Below, piece by piece: positions 1 through 7,675 of a stretch of 64,000 bases of DNA (its first letter is position 1; each line of letters starts with the position of its first letter). The stretch comes from Halobacillus massiliensis (GTDB taxonomy: Bacteria; Bacillota; Bacilli; Bacillales; Halobacillaceae). Location of the stretch: contig NZ_LT800499.1 of NCBI RefSeq assembly GCF_900166625.1, forward strand, positions 2,004,115 through 2,068,114, read 5' to 3'. Under the pieces are notes generated by a model. That model was not told where the DNA came from and did no database searches. It saw nothing but the letters and a program-made list of their open reading frames with translations. The position numbers and the translations under genes were made by a program.

Positions 1-29
1 AAACCTACGGAAAGGTTCCGTAGGTTTTT
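1..29. terminator. Rho-independent terminator, probably bidirectional
   Basis: A perfect 10-bp stem (positions 1-10 with 18-27) has a 7-nt loop and is followed by T residues on the plus strand. It lies just beyond the 3' end of the minus-strand gene ending at 59, so it probably ends that transcript as well as one entering from the left. Confidence 0.8.
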
Positions 30-58
30 CCAGTTCATCTATTTTCTTATTATTGACA

Positions 59-577
59 TTACTGCCTTGTAATCGTATCAGCAATTTCATCTCGGTTCAT
101 GCCTTTTACGATTTCAAATTCTCCTATTTGGACGTATTCAGTAAGATTGCGATCATTCATATAAGTATTAAAAGATTCGGCATTATTAATAAAGCCTTTA
201 TCCTCTAAGGTCTGATAAACCTCTGTAGGACTTGTTCCTTCTCTTATTACTAATTTATATGTAGAAGGTTCTTTATTCTTGGTGATTTCTTTTTCTTTAT
301 TCTCATTCTTTTCGTCTTCTTTAATTTTCTCTTTCTGTTCTTTATTTTCCTTTAATAGCTCTACTTTCTCAACTTCCGAAACCCTGGCTTCGAGCTCAAA
401 TAATTCTTGGTCTGTCAGAACTTGATAATTATTTGCTTCCAATTTCGCGATGATTTCTTCATCGGTGATTGCCTTAGCAGCTTCTGATGAGTTTTCGGGT
501 AAAGCTGTGTAGAAAATACTAATGATCACAGTAGCTGTCAGCAATCCGATTGAAAAGAATTGAAGGGGCTTTTTCAT
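59..577 (-). CDS. Membrane-anchored protein with MltG/YceG-like C-terminal domain
   Basis: The 172-residue protein begins with a short basic stretch and one membrane segment at about residues 7-25. A strongly charged Glu/Lys region follows at about 60-105 and is probably coiled coil. The last 65 residues (starting LVIREGTSPTEV) resemble the LysM-like part of endolytic transglycosylase MltG, but the catalytic domain is absent, so I infer an extracytoplasmic binding role and not an enzyme. The start overlaps the stop of the preceding minus-strand gene by 4 bases, so the two are translationally coupled. By position it could correspond to B. subtilis yqzC. That is a guess from gene order, not a sequence match. 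Confidence 0.75.
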   Translation of the reverse strand: MKKPLQFFSIGLLTATVIISIFYTALPENSSEAAKAITDEEIIAKLEANNYQVLTDQELFELEARVSEVEKVELLKENKEQKEKIKEDEKNENKEKEITKNKEPSTYKLVIREGTSPTEVYQTLEDKGFINNAESFNTYMNDRNLTEYVQIGEFEIVKGMNRDEIADTITRQ

Positions 578-948
578 TGTCTCACACCTTTGACTTCTAT
601 CTTACTGACAATGCTGTGTATATCTTCCTGACTGAGTTGAGTTTCTTCGGCAATTCGCTCTTTTGAATAGCCTCCGCGGTACATACTTTTGATCGTCTGC
701 TCGAGACGTGGTTTAGAAAAGTTTTGGTGGCTGGTGAACGGTTTAGCCCCGGGCTTTTCTAAATCACCGGCCAGCAGCTCTTCCTCTAAAACATTTAATT
801 TCTTTTTTACCAGATATGTATCTTGCATAGCTTGAATGGACAACTGTTCGACTTGTTCTTCTATATCTTTTAAGCGGTCGTTCATAAACATAGATGTAAT
901 GAACAGTACAATGGCCACTGAAGCTAATGTAATGAATACAGTTGTCAT
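574..948 (-). CDS. Small membrane protein with coiled coil and HTH-like C-terminus
   Basis: The 124-residue protein has one N-terminal membrane helix (about residues 4-22), a likely coiled coil (about 25-60) and a basic C-terminal part. That part (MYRGGYSKERIAEETQLSQ) reads like a helix-turn-helix of the kind seen in SwrB- or YqzD-type proteins. It is the first gene of a two-gene minus-strand unit and overlaps the next gene by 4 bases. By gene order it may be the counterpart of B. subtilis yqzD. No enzymatic motif is visible, so its function is unknown. Confidence 0.72.
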   Translation of the reverse strand: MTTVFITLASVAIVLFITSMFMNDRLKDIEEQVEQLSIQAMQDTYLVKKKLNVLEEELLAGDLEKPGAKPFTSHQNFSKPRLEQTIKSMYRGGYSKERIAEETQLSQEDIHSIVSKIEVKGVRQ

Positions 949-1035
949 TTTAGTATCTCTCCTCTCTTTTTCCAGGTATAGTTATACCATAATACGAAAA
1001 GGATATCTATGTATTTTTACTTATAAGAATAGTAC

Positions 1036-1064
1036 TTGAAAGACGGAAGAAGTTTTGGTACGAT
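1036..1064 (+). promoter_or_regulatory. Sigma-A type promoter for rpmG
   Basis: A -35 TTGAAA (1036-1041) and -10 TACGAT (1059-1064) are separated by exactly 17 bases, about 60 bases upstream of the rpmG start codon. Confidence 0.55.
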
Positions 1065-1125
1065 AAGTAAGTCTGATTATGTGATGAAAGACAGTGAATA
1101 GATTTTTTAATTTGGAGGGATAATT

Positions 1126-1275
1126 ATGCGTGTAAATGTTACTCTTGCTTGCACTGAAACTGGTGACCGTAACTATATTACTACAAAAAATAAGCGTACT
1201 AACCCAGAGCGTATTGAACTTAAAAAGTACAGCCCGCGCCTAGGTAAGCATACGCTTCACCGTGAGACTAAATAA
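1126..1275 (+). CDS. rpmG: 50S ribosomal protein L33, zinc-free (C-minus) form
   Basis: The 49-residue product (starting [18 protein letters not shown] and ending TLHRETK) is a full-length bacterial L33 of the large ribosomal subunit. The start is set by a TTTGGAGGGAT ribosome binding site. The zinc-binding form of L33 carries two CxxC pairs. Here only one cysteine (Cys9) remains, and the others are replaced (CTET, KYSPR), so this is the form that does not bind zinc. It has its own promoter and a strong terminator and is a single-gene transcript ahead of the yqgN homologue. Confidence 0.97.
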   Translation: MRVNVTLACTETGDRNYITTKNKRTNPERIELKKYSPRLGKHTLHRETK

Positions 1276-1307
1276 ACAGCAGGAGATTGCCTCCTGCTGT
1301 TTTTTTT
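1276..1307 (+). terminator. rpmG terminator
   Basis: A perfect 10-bp stem (1276-1285 with 1291-1300), a 5-nt loop and a run of eight T residues follow immediately after the rpmG stop codon. Confidence 0.95.
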
Positions 1308-1332
1308 ATATTGTTTTGGAGGAGGAGTGTAA

Positions 1333-1899
1333 TTGAAAAAGAAAGCTTTAAGGGAGCATGGGAAGCTCATCCTAAAATCTTTTTCCGACACATTTAAACA
1401 GGAGACAGAATTAAACATTCACCGGCAGCTATTTAATTCTGAAAGCTTTAGAAAAGCAGCTTCAATAGCTGTCACGGTTTCTTTTAAGCATGAGTGGGAT
1501 ACTTATGCGATTATAGAGGAAGCGTGGAGGCAGAAGAAACGTGTAGCTGTACCGAAATGTGACCCAGTATCAAAACAGATGACTTTCTATTATTTACATA
1601 ATTTCAAACAGCTTGAATCGGTGTATTACGGGTTAAAAGAACCGGATCCAGAGAAGTCAGAGGCTGTTGAAAAAACAAACCTTGACTTAATTATTGTTCC
1701 AGGTCTGCTCTTTGACAGGAAAGGGTACCGAATTGGTTATGGGGGAGGCTTCTATGATCGCTATTTAAACAATTATGAAGGAGAAACACTATCTATATTA
1801 TCAACTAAACAGCTTATTAATGAGGTACCCGTGGAGCCCTTTGATGTAAAAGTTAATCAACTGATAACTGAAGAAGGAAGTATCACCTGTCAAGAATAA
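1333..1899 (+). CDS. yqgN: 5-formyltetrahydrofolate cyclo-ligase
   Basis: The 188-residue protein is a cytoplasmic ATP-dependent enzyme converting 5-formyl-THF to 5,10-methenyl-THF. It shows the family's conserved C-terminal block (IIVPGLLFDRKGYRIGYGGGFYDRY, split here as IIVPGLLFDRKG then YRIGYGGGFYDRY, about residues 117-141). The start is TTG, supported by a strong GGAGGAGGAG ribosome binding site at about 1318-1327. Length is normal for the family. It follows rpmG, as in B. subtilis where this gene is yqgN, and links to folD elsewhere in the window through one-carbon metabolism. Confidence 0.95.
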   Translation: MKKKALREHGKLILKSFSDTFKQETELNIHRQLFNSESFRKAASIAVTVSFKHEWDTYAIIEEAWRQKKRVAVPKCDPVSKQMTFYYLHNFKQLESVYYGLKEPDPEKSEAVEKTNLDLIIVPGLLFDRKGYRIGYGGGFYDRYLNNYEGETLSILSTKQLINEVPVEPFDVKVNQLITEEGSITCQE

Positions 1900-1953
1900 A
1901 TAATCTTCTGCTGGCTCATCCTACCTTTAAACAGATTGTTTAGGAGGATTCGA

Positions 1954-2136
1954 ATGAAAACTTTAAAAATGCTGCTGCTTGTATTAATTCCAGCTGGAGC
2001 CGCAGGATATACGTTTAGAAACCGACTTGTTTCCTTTATTGCTTCTGTGCCGGTTCTGCGTAAGTATGCTGTCCGTACAGCAATGCGCATTCCCTTTGTA
2101 AGGAATAAATTCATGAGTCAGCTGTTTCGCTCATAG
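1954..2136 (+). CDS. yqgO: YqgO-like small membrane protein
   Basis: The 60-residue protein has one hydrophobic N-terminal segment (about residues 5-22) and a basic C-terminal half ending in RIPFVRNKFMSQLFRS. I chose the ATG at 1954 because a TAGGAGGATTCG ribosome binding site lies directly upstream. An in-frame start 18 bases earlier would place that site inside the gene. Size, character and position between yqgN and yqgP match B. subtilis YqgO. Its function is unknown. Confidence 0.75.
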   Translation: MKTLKMLLLVLIPAGAAGYTFRNRLVSFIASVPVLRKYAVRTAMRIPFVRNKFMSQLFRS

Positions 2137-2148
2137 ATTTAAGGAAAA

Positions 2149-2175
2149 GCTGCTTGCTTATCAGGCAGTTTTTTT
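2149..2175 (+). terminator. Weak terminator-like hairpin after yqgO
   Basis: An imperfect stem (CTGCTTG with CAGGCAG) is followed by seven T residues. The stem is short, so it may only attenuate transcription into the rhomboid gene. Confidence 0.45.
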
Positions 2176-2239
2176 ATGAGCTTTTTCGGACACATATAGT
2201 AAATAAGCATGATATGATCGAAGAAAGGAGGGGTGAGCT

Positions 2240-3778
2240 GTGTACATTAGACAAGAGTATTACTTATGGAAGCTTGCTTATGAACTGGTCAGCCAATTCA
2301 ACTTTGACATCCTCCATATGGAAAGGGAAAAGAGTGAAATATGGCTTGAAAAGGAAGAAAAAGGAGAGCGTCATATTTTTCGTCTAATGCACAGTGCATT
2401 TAACTGGCGAAATGAGCTTAGAAGAGATTTAGATAATGTCATACAGCAGATAAGAAAGAACAATAAGCTGCTTGGCGGTAGAAATGTACACGTTCACTGC
2501 CTGTATGTTTCTCAATATCCTCCTGTTGACGAATGGGAGAATGTCGATGTAAAAACGGATGGATTATTAAAAAAACTGCATATTCACTATCTTGATGATG
2601 AAGAAAAACAGAAGGATGATTTAAGAATTTCTCCAGTATTAGCTGATGTTCGTGTAAATGGTGGGGAACAGCTGGATGGGGCAGAAATGGAAAGCTATGT
2701 TGCCTATTTTAAGGAGCAGCTGGCTGCACTGCAGCAGAAAAAAATTAAAGAAGTACAGGAGATTTTTTCCTTTGGAAAACCGTTGTTCACGTATATTCTG
2801 CTCGCTATTAATCTGCTCATGTTTGCCTGGCTGGAGATGGCCGGCGGAAGTACTTCAGTCAGAACTCTTATTGAAATGGGGGCCAAGTATAATCCGGCGA
2901 TCATTGACGGAGAGTGGTGGAGAATCATTAGTTCAATGTTTCTTCACATCGGAGTTTTTCATTTATTAATGAATATGCTGGCTCTCTATTATTTAGGGAT
3001 GGCGGTAGAACAGATCTTTGGTTCTGTAAGGTTTCTTATTATTTATTTCCTCGCTGGGATTTTTGGCGGGCTTGCAAGCTTTGCTTTTAATCCGAGCGTA
3101 GCCGCAGGAGCATCTGGGGCTATATTCGGTTTATTTGGAGCACTTCTTTATTTCGGATTAAAAAACAAGCGGATTTTTTTTCAAACGATGGGATATAATT
3201 TAATCTTTATTATCACAATTAATGTTGTGTTTGGATTTGCTGTTCCCCAGATTGATAACGGGGCACACCTCGGAGGATTAGTTGGAGGATTTTTAGCTTC
3301 CGCAATGGTAAGCCTCCCTAAAAGAAAAGAAGCGCTAAAACAAGTCCTAAGTATTATTGTTTATACAGCAGCTGTTTTATTTCTTGTATATACGGGAGTA
3401 GCTGGTGAAAACTCAGGGGAGTTCGGGCTGGCAGAAGTCCAGTTTTCACAGGAATTAATTGATGAAAAACAATTTGAGGAAGCGATCGGACGTACGACTG
3501 ATGCGCTGGAGAATCCAGGAATGTATGAAGCGGAGTTGCTGTTTAATCGATCATTTGCCTTTACCCAGACGGAAGACCTTGCATCCGCACAGGCTGATCT
3601 TGAAAAAGTAATCGAGCTTCGACCGGAAATGGCTGAAGCTCATTATAATCTTGCCTTAATATATCAGGCAAATGAATTATTAGATCTCGCAATAAATCAC
3701 GCCACAGAAGCAGCGCGGTTGAACCCTGACGAGGAGCAATTTAAAGAATTGGCGGAAAAGCTTAGTAATACTGAATGA
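2240..3778 (+). CDS. yqgP: Rhomboid intramembrane serine protease with TPR tail
   Basis: The 512-residue protein is the counterpart of B. subtilis YqgP (GluP). A soluble N-terminal region of about 175 residues is followed by a rhomboid domain with about six to seven membrane helices (about 180-385). The catalytic dyad is visible as Ser292 in GASGAIFG and His343 in NGAHLGGLVGG. The C-terminal 110 residues form tetratricopeptide-like repeats (ending EAARLNPDEEQFKELAEKL). Start is GTG at 2240 after an AAAGGAGGGG site. In B. subtilis, YqgP works with FtsH in turnover of the magnesium transporter MgtE. The last 17 bases overlap the convergent gene ending at 3762. Confidence 0.95.
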   Translation: MYIRQEYYLWKLAYELVSQFNFDILHMEREKSEIWLEKEEKGERHIFRLMHSAFNWRNELRRDLDNVIQQIRKNNKLLGGRNVHVHCLYVSQYPPVDEWENVDVKTDGLLKKLHIHYLDDEEKQKDDLRISPVLADVRVNGGEQLDGAEMESYVAYFKEQLAALQQKKIKEVQEIFSFGKPLFTYILLAINLLMFAWLEMAGGSTSVRTLIEMGAKYNPAIIDGEWWRIISSMFLHIGVFHLLMNMLALYYLGMAVEQIFGSVRFLIIYFLAGIFGGLASFAFNPSVAAGASGAIFGLFGALLYFGLKNKRIFFQTMGYNLIFIITINVVFGFAVPQIDNGAHLGGLVGGFLASAMVSLPKRKEALKQVLSIIVYTAAVLFLVYTGVAGENSGEFGLAEVQFSQELIDEKQFEEAIGRTTDALENPGMYEAELLFNRSFAFTQTEDLASAQADLEKVIELRPEMAEAHYNLALIYQANELLDLAINHATEAARLNPDEEQFKELAEKLSNTE

Positions 3779-4628
3779 GCTGATGATTTTCTCCCTTGTC
3801 GTCTTCAAATAAAACCATTAAATGAGTCCCTTTTTTATCAAACAGCAGCAGAGGTTCATAGCTCTGGATGGGGTGTGTTGTGCTGTTTGAATCTTTAATA
3901 CCGAGTACGTAGTTTTTATATAAGCCTTCCCAAAGCTGCCCGTATATTCGTTCAAATTGAGCCGGGTCTGTATACGGGAAAGGATTTTTTTTGCTGTAAT
4001 TTGCTAATTCAGTCAAAGGGGCTTTAATATATTGGTCTGTTGACAGCTGATAATAATCCATCAGTTCCTCCCACTGCGCTTCAAGCTGCTGATTAATAGA
4101 GTTATCCAGCTTTTTCTGCCATTGTTCTTCTTCAGGAGATTGAGGTTTATGAAAAGCGATTCTGCTAGTATGTGGAGAATCAATGATATAGAGGCGGTCA
4201 CTTGAAACAGCCTGAATACTCTTAATCACGTTATTTTCGTGAAACTCTCCATAATGAAAAGACAATGCTTCATACCTTTTCGTATCTTCTCCGTGAAGGT
4301 ATGAAAGCTTATGAATTTCATTTACATCCTGCTTCCACTTATTTACTACTCCTTTGAGGCGTCCGTTTACATAGAGAAGTGAAATGTCCTGTCTTAAATA
4401 GGCAGGCTGATCACTCTTTGAGAATACTTCCCACTCTACCTCGTATTCATCATCTCCCTCACTTTCTTTAAAGGCCAATGTCGTAGAGGCTGTATCGAAT
4501 TTTCTTTCTTCATCAATAGGAAAGTATTGAATGACAGATATTTCCTTATGAGAAAAATGAAAATATGTAATGACCATCCCGACGAGAAAAAGGCCGATAT
4601 ATAACCAGATGTATTTCATTACATCCAC
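3762..4628 (-). CDS. Membrane-anchored protein of unknown function
   Basis: The 288-residue protein has an N-terminal membrane segment (about residues 5-22) and a large presumably extracytoplasmic domain rich in aromatic and charged residues. I do not recognise the family. Translation could start at the ATG at 4628 or at the ATG at 4619 (MKYIWLYIG). It sits between yqgP and spoVAF, a place where B. subtilis has no gene, and converges on yqgP with a 17-base 3' overlap. No catalytic motif is visible. A sporulation or envelope role is only a guess from context. Confidence 0.75.
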   Translation of the reverse strand: MDVMKYIWLYIGLFLVGMVITYFHFSHKEISVIQYFPIDEERKFDTASTTLAFKESEGDDEYEVEWEVFSKSDQPAYLRQDISLLYVNGRLKGVVNKWKQDVNEIHKLSYLHGEDTKRYEALSFHYGEFHENNVIKSIQAVSSDRLYIIDSPHTSRIAFHKPQSPEEEQWQKKLDNSINQQLEAQWEELMDYYQLSTDQYIKAPLTELANYSKKNPFPYTDPAQFERIYGQLWEGLYKNYVLGIKDSNSTTHPIQSYEPLLLFDKKGTHLMVLFEDDKGENHQLIQYY

Positions 4629-4760
4629 TCCCTGTCCATGCTCTATGTTACTTTATGAAACCTAAAGAATAGACATGCTAAAAATTTCTTTATAATAGGA
4701 GAATGTTTTTTCATTAATGGCACAACCTAAATCTGATAAGTAAGATTAGGGGCGGACGTT

Positions 4761-6218
4761 ATGAAGAGAAAAGAACAGCCGATATTCAGCCAATATGATG
4801 ATAATATAAAATATTTAACAAACTACTTAGGGGTAGATGAGAGTTTTGATGTCATCCATCTCGACCTTTTATATGCCAATAGAAGAATGTCTCTCTTTAT
4901 GATTGATGGGTTTGTAAAGGATGAGATCCTTCACTATTTAATGAGGGAGCTCGCACATCTTGAACCGGATGATTTAGATCCGGATCCCCTGGAGAAATTA
5001 TTTAAAACCCGCCTTTCTTATGTTGAATTGGATAGAGTGAAGGATCTTAACCAGGCAGCAGATCTCGTACTGGCAGGACCAACTGCGCTCGTAGTAGAAG
5101 GTATCGATGAAATTATTATGATCGATGCCAGAACTTATCCCGTAAGAGGACCAGAAGAACCTGATCTCGAACGGGTGGTGAGAGGTCCTCGTGATGGGTA
5201 TGTGGAAACCATTGTTTTTAATACGGCTCTCACCCGAAGGAGAGTAAGAGACCATTCGCTCCGGATGGAATATATACAAATCGGCAGGCGCTCACAAACA
5301 GACGTATGTCTTTGTTATTTAAAAGAAATTGCCGATGATGAAAGGGTTGAACATCTGCGCCGCGTTCTTCATGAAATAGACACAGACGCCCTTCCTATGG
5401 CAGAGAAGACAGTTGAAGAGTTCATCAGCGGACGTCACTGGAACCCTTACCCGGTAATTCGATATACGGAGCGTCCGGACACAGCAGCTGCTCATCTTTA
5501 TGAAGGTCATATTCTAGTAATAATTGATGGTTCCCCAAGCGTCATGATTACCCCTGCTACATTTTGGCATCATATGCAGCATGCTGAAGAGTACCGGCAG
5601 AAGCCGCTCGTCGGTGCTTACCTGCGCTGGGTTCGATTTATTGCATTATTTGTATCCATTTTTCTGTTGCCGCTATATTATTTATTTTCTATTCAGCCAG
5701 AAATTCTCCCGGTAGACTTATCCTTCTTTGGTCCTGAAGATACAGGAAGAATCCCGCTAATCATTCAATTTTTAATAGCTGAGATAGGAATTGATATGCT
5801 TAGAATGGCTGCTATCCACACCCCATCCTCACTAGCTACGGCTCTGGGGCTTGTAGCCGCCATTTTAATAGGGCAGGTAGCAGTAGACGTAGGACTGTTT
5901 TCAATAGAAGTAGTTCTTTATCTTTCAATTGCTGCAATAGGGACGTTTGCAACCCCTTCCTATGAAGTAGGTATGGCTGATCGCATCACCCGAATTGCCC
6001 TGTTGATTGTTACCGGCTTATTCGGTGTAAAAGGATATATGATTGGAATTACCTTCTGGATCCTTTATTTAACTCATATGAATACTTTTAAGACACCTTA
6101 TTTTTGGCCATTTATGCCTTTTTCTTTAAGGCCTTTCAGGGACGTGTTTATTCGCTCCCCAATTCCGCTAAAGAATCGCAGGCCTGTATTTCTTCATCCG
6201 AAAGACCCCGACCGATAA
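4761..6218 (+). CDS. spoVAF: SpoVAF/GerA-type spore germination protein
   Basis: The 485-residue protein has the GerA-family N-terminal soluble domain (about 1-285), including the conserved block RVVRGPRDGYVETIVFNTAL and the later VRYTERPD. About five membrane helices (about 290-450) and a short basic tail follow. It resembles SpoVAF more than GerAA-type receptor subunits. SpoVAF belongs to the spore inner membrane, where it acts in Ca-dipicolinate channel function during germination. In B. subtilis spoVAF lies in the spoVA operon. Here it is alone, between yqgP and yqgQ. The ribosome binding site is AGGGGCGGACGTT upstream of ATG 4761. Confidence 0.9.
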   Translation: MKRKEQPIFSQYDDNIKYLTNYLGVDESFDVIHLDLLYANRRMSLFMIDGFVKDEILHYLMRELAHLEPDDLDPDPLEKLFKTRLSYVELDRVKDLNQAADLVLAGPTALVVEGIDEIIMIDARTYPVRGPEEPDLERVVRGPRDGYVETIVFNTALTRRRVRDHSLRMEYIQIGRRSQTDVCLCYLKEIADDERVEHLRRVLHEIDTDALPMAEKTVEEFISGRHWNPYPVIRYTERPDTAAAHLYEGHILVIIDGSPSVMITPATFWHHMQHAEEYRQKPLVGAYLRWVRFIALFVSIFLLPLYYLFSIQPEILPVDLSFFGPEDTGRIPLIIQFLIAEIGIDMLRMAAIHTPSSLATALGLVAAILIGQVAVDVGLFSIEVVLYLSIAAIGTFATPSYEVGMADRITRIALLIVTGLFGVKGYMIGITFWILYLTHMNTFKTPYFWPFMPFSLRPFRDVFIRSPIPLKNRRPVFLHPKDPDR

Positions 6219-6238
6219 TTTTCCCGGCCGGGGATTTT
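6206..6238 (+). terminator. spoVAF terminator
   Basis: A 9-bp GC-rich stem with one mismatch (6206-6214 with 6225-6233) is followed by a T run. The stop codon of spoVAF lies in the loop. Confidence 0.75.
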
Positions 6239-6290
6239 TAACGTTTTCATTAAAGGGAGCGATTGGTATAATAAAAAAAGGTGATTAAAA

Positions 6291-6500
6291 ATGAAAACAA
6301 TTTATGATGTACAACAATTATTAAAAAAGTTCGGGACTTTTATCTATATTGGTGACCGCCTTGCTGAGCTTGAACTAATGGAAGAAGAGATTATGGAATT
6401 ATACAAGTCTCAATGTCTTCCTAAAGAACAATTTGAACTTGCTGTCATGCTGCTCAGGTCTGAAATAGCAGTACTAAAAGATAAAAAAACAGGAGAGTGA
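6291..6500 (+). CDS. yqgQ: YqgQ family (DUF910) small protein
   Basis: The 69-residue protein (MKTIYDVQQLLKKFGTFIYI) is a typical YqgQ, a small mostly helical cytoplasmic protein of unknown biochemical role that may bind nucleic acid. It sits directly upstream of glucokinase, as in B. subtilis. The two are closely coupled, because the stop codon lies just after the glcK ribosome binding site. A candidate ribosome binding site (AAAGGTGATTAAAA) precedes the start. Confidence 0.92.
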   Translation: MKTIYDVQQLLKKFGTFIYIGDRLAELELMEEEIMELYKSQCLPKEQFELAVMLLRSEIAVLKDKKTGE

Positions 6501-6505
6501 TTTGG

Positions 6506-7462
6506 ATGAAAGAATTATACAGTATTGGAGCAGATATTGGAGGAACTACTGTTAAACTGGCTGTAATTTCTACAGATGGGGTAATTGTGAAGAAATGGGA
6601 AATTCCAACAGATACTACAAATAAAGGGGCAAATATTACTGCAGATATTAAAACTGCCATCGAATTGGCATTAAAAGAACTCGATCTACATAAGTCTTCA
6701 ATATTAGGAATCGGGGCAGGAGCCCCTGGTTTTGTTGACTCGAGTACAGGATACATAAATGAAGCGATTAATATCGGCTGGAAGAATTTCGATTTTGGAA
6801 ATGAACTTCAGGAACTAACGGGACTTCCTGTATGGGTGGATAATGATGCCAACCTGGCAGCACTTGGGGAAAACTGGCTAGGAGCCGGACGAGGAGTAGA
6901 CAACATGATTGCTGTTACTCTCGGAACAGGGGTTGGCGGAGGAATAGTTGCTAATGGTGAAGTTATTAATGGAGCAAATGGGACGGCGGCAGAAATCGGC
7001 CACATGCTCGTTAAAACTTCCGGGGGAGCTCCATGTAACTGCGGGAGAAGTGGGTGTCTTGAGACAGAAACGTCGGCAACAGCTATTGTAAGGAAAGCAA
7101 AGGAAAAGTTTCAAGAATATCCAGATTCTAATCTGTCTAAGCTAGATAACATTACGGCAAAAGATGTGTTTCAAGCGGCGCATCAAGGAGATAGAGCGGC
7201 GGCAGAAGTCCTTCAAAACGTCACAGATACACTGGGACTTGCGCTTTCAAACTTAACAGTGGTTACAAATCCGAGCAAAATAGTTCTGGGCGGCGGTGTT
7301 TCCGCAGCTGGGGATCAACTGTTAACTCCGCTAAAGGAAGCCTATGATTCTTATGTCCTCCCACGTGCTGGAGAAGCTTGTACTTTTGAGCTCGCTGAAC
7401 TCGGAAATGATGCCGGAGTTATCGGAGGAGCTTTTCTCGTCAAGCAGTATCATAAAGGATAA
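6506..7462 (+). CDS. glcK: Glucokinase (ROK family)
   Basis: The 318-residue ATP-dependent kinase phosphorylates glucose to glucose 6-phosphate in the cytoplasm. Visible motifs are the phosphate-binding DIGGTTVK near the N-terminus, the catalytic VDNDANLAALGE, and the ROK zinc cluster CNCGRSGC (residues 177-184). I chose ATG 6506 over the in-frame GTG at 6497 because the AGGAGA site (6491-6496) abuts the GTG but is ideally spaced from the ATG. It follows yqgQ, as in B. subtilis. Confidence 0.96.
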   Translation: MKELYSIGADIGGTTVKLAVISTDGVIVKKWEIPTDTTNKGANITADIKTAIELALKELDLHKSSILGIGAGAPGFVDSSTGYINEAINIGWKNFDFGNELQELTGLPVWVDNDANLAALGENWLGAGRGVDNMIAVTLGTGVGGGIVANGEVINGANGTAAEIGHMLVKTSGGAPCNCGRSGCLETETSATAIVRKAKEKFQEYPDSNLSKLDNITAKDVFQAAHQGDRAAAEVLQNVTDTLGLALSNLTVVTNPSKIVLGGGVSAAGDQLLTPLKEAYDSYVLPRAGEACTFELAELGNDAGVIGGAFLVKQYHKG

Positions 7463-7675
7463 AAAAACTGTAGGGTTTGTCCTTAAGGAAATCGTCTATG
7501 TATTGTCTGCATCGTCTGCACAGAAGTGAAACTATATTTTGTGAAACTTTTATGATACTATATTCGTCATAATAAAATGGACGCGGTTTTAAAAAGAGAT
7601 AACCGTGGATTAATTTAAAAACATCTTTGTGACTACACATTTGTTTGACGTTGCGGGGTGAAGGAGGACAACACC

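Noticed and set aside
4640-4760. Sigma-G promoter for spoVAF
   Set aside because: CATGCTA (4674-4680) fits a -10, but no matching -35 stands 17-18 bases upstream.
7463-7675. Structured leader before yqgS (hairpin CGCGGTT/AACCGTG near 7582-7606)
   Set aside because: One short stem without a T run or any known riboswitch core. Not enough to call an RNA element.
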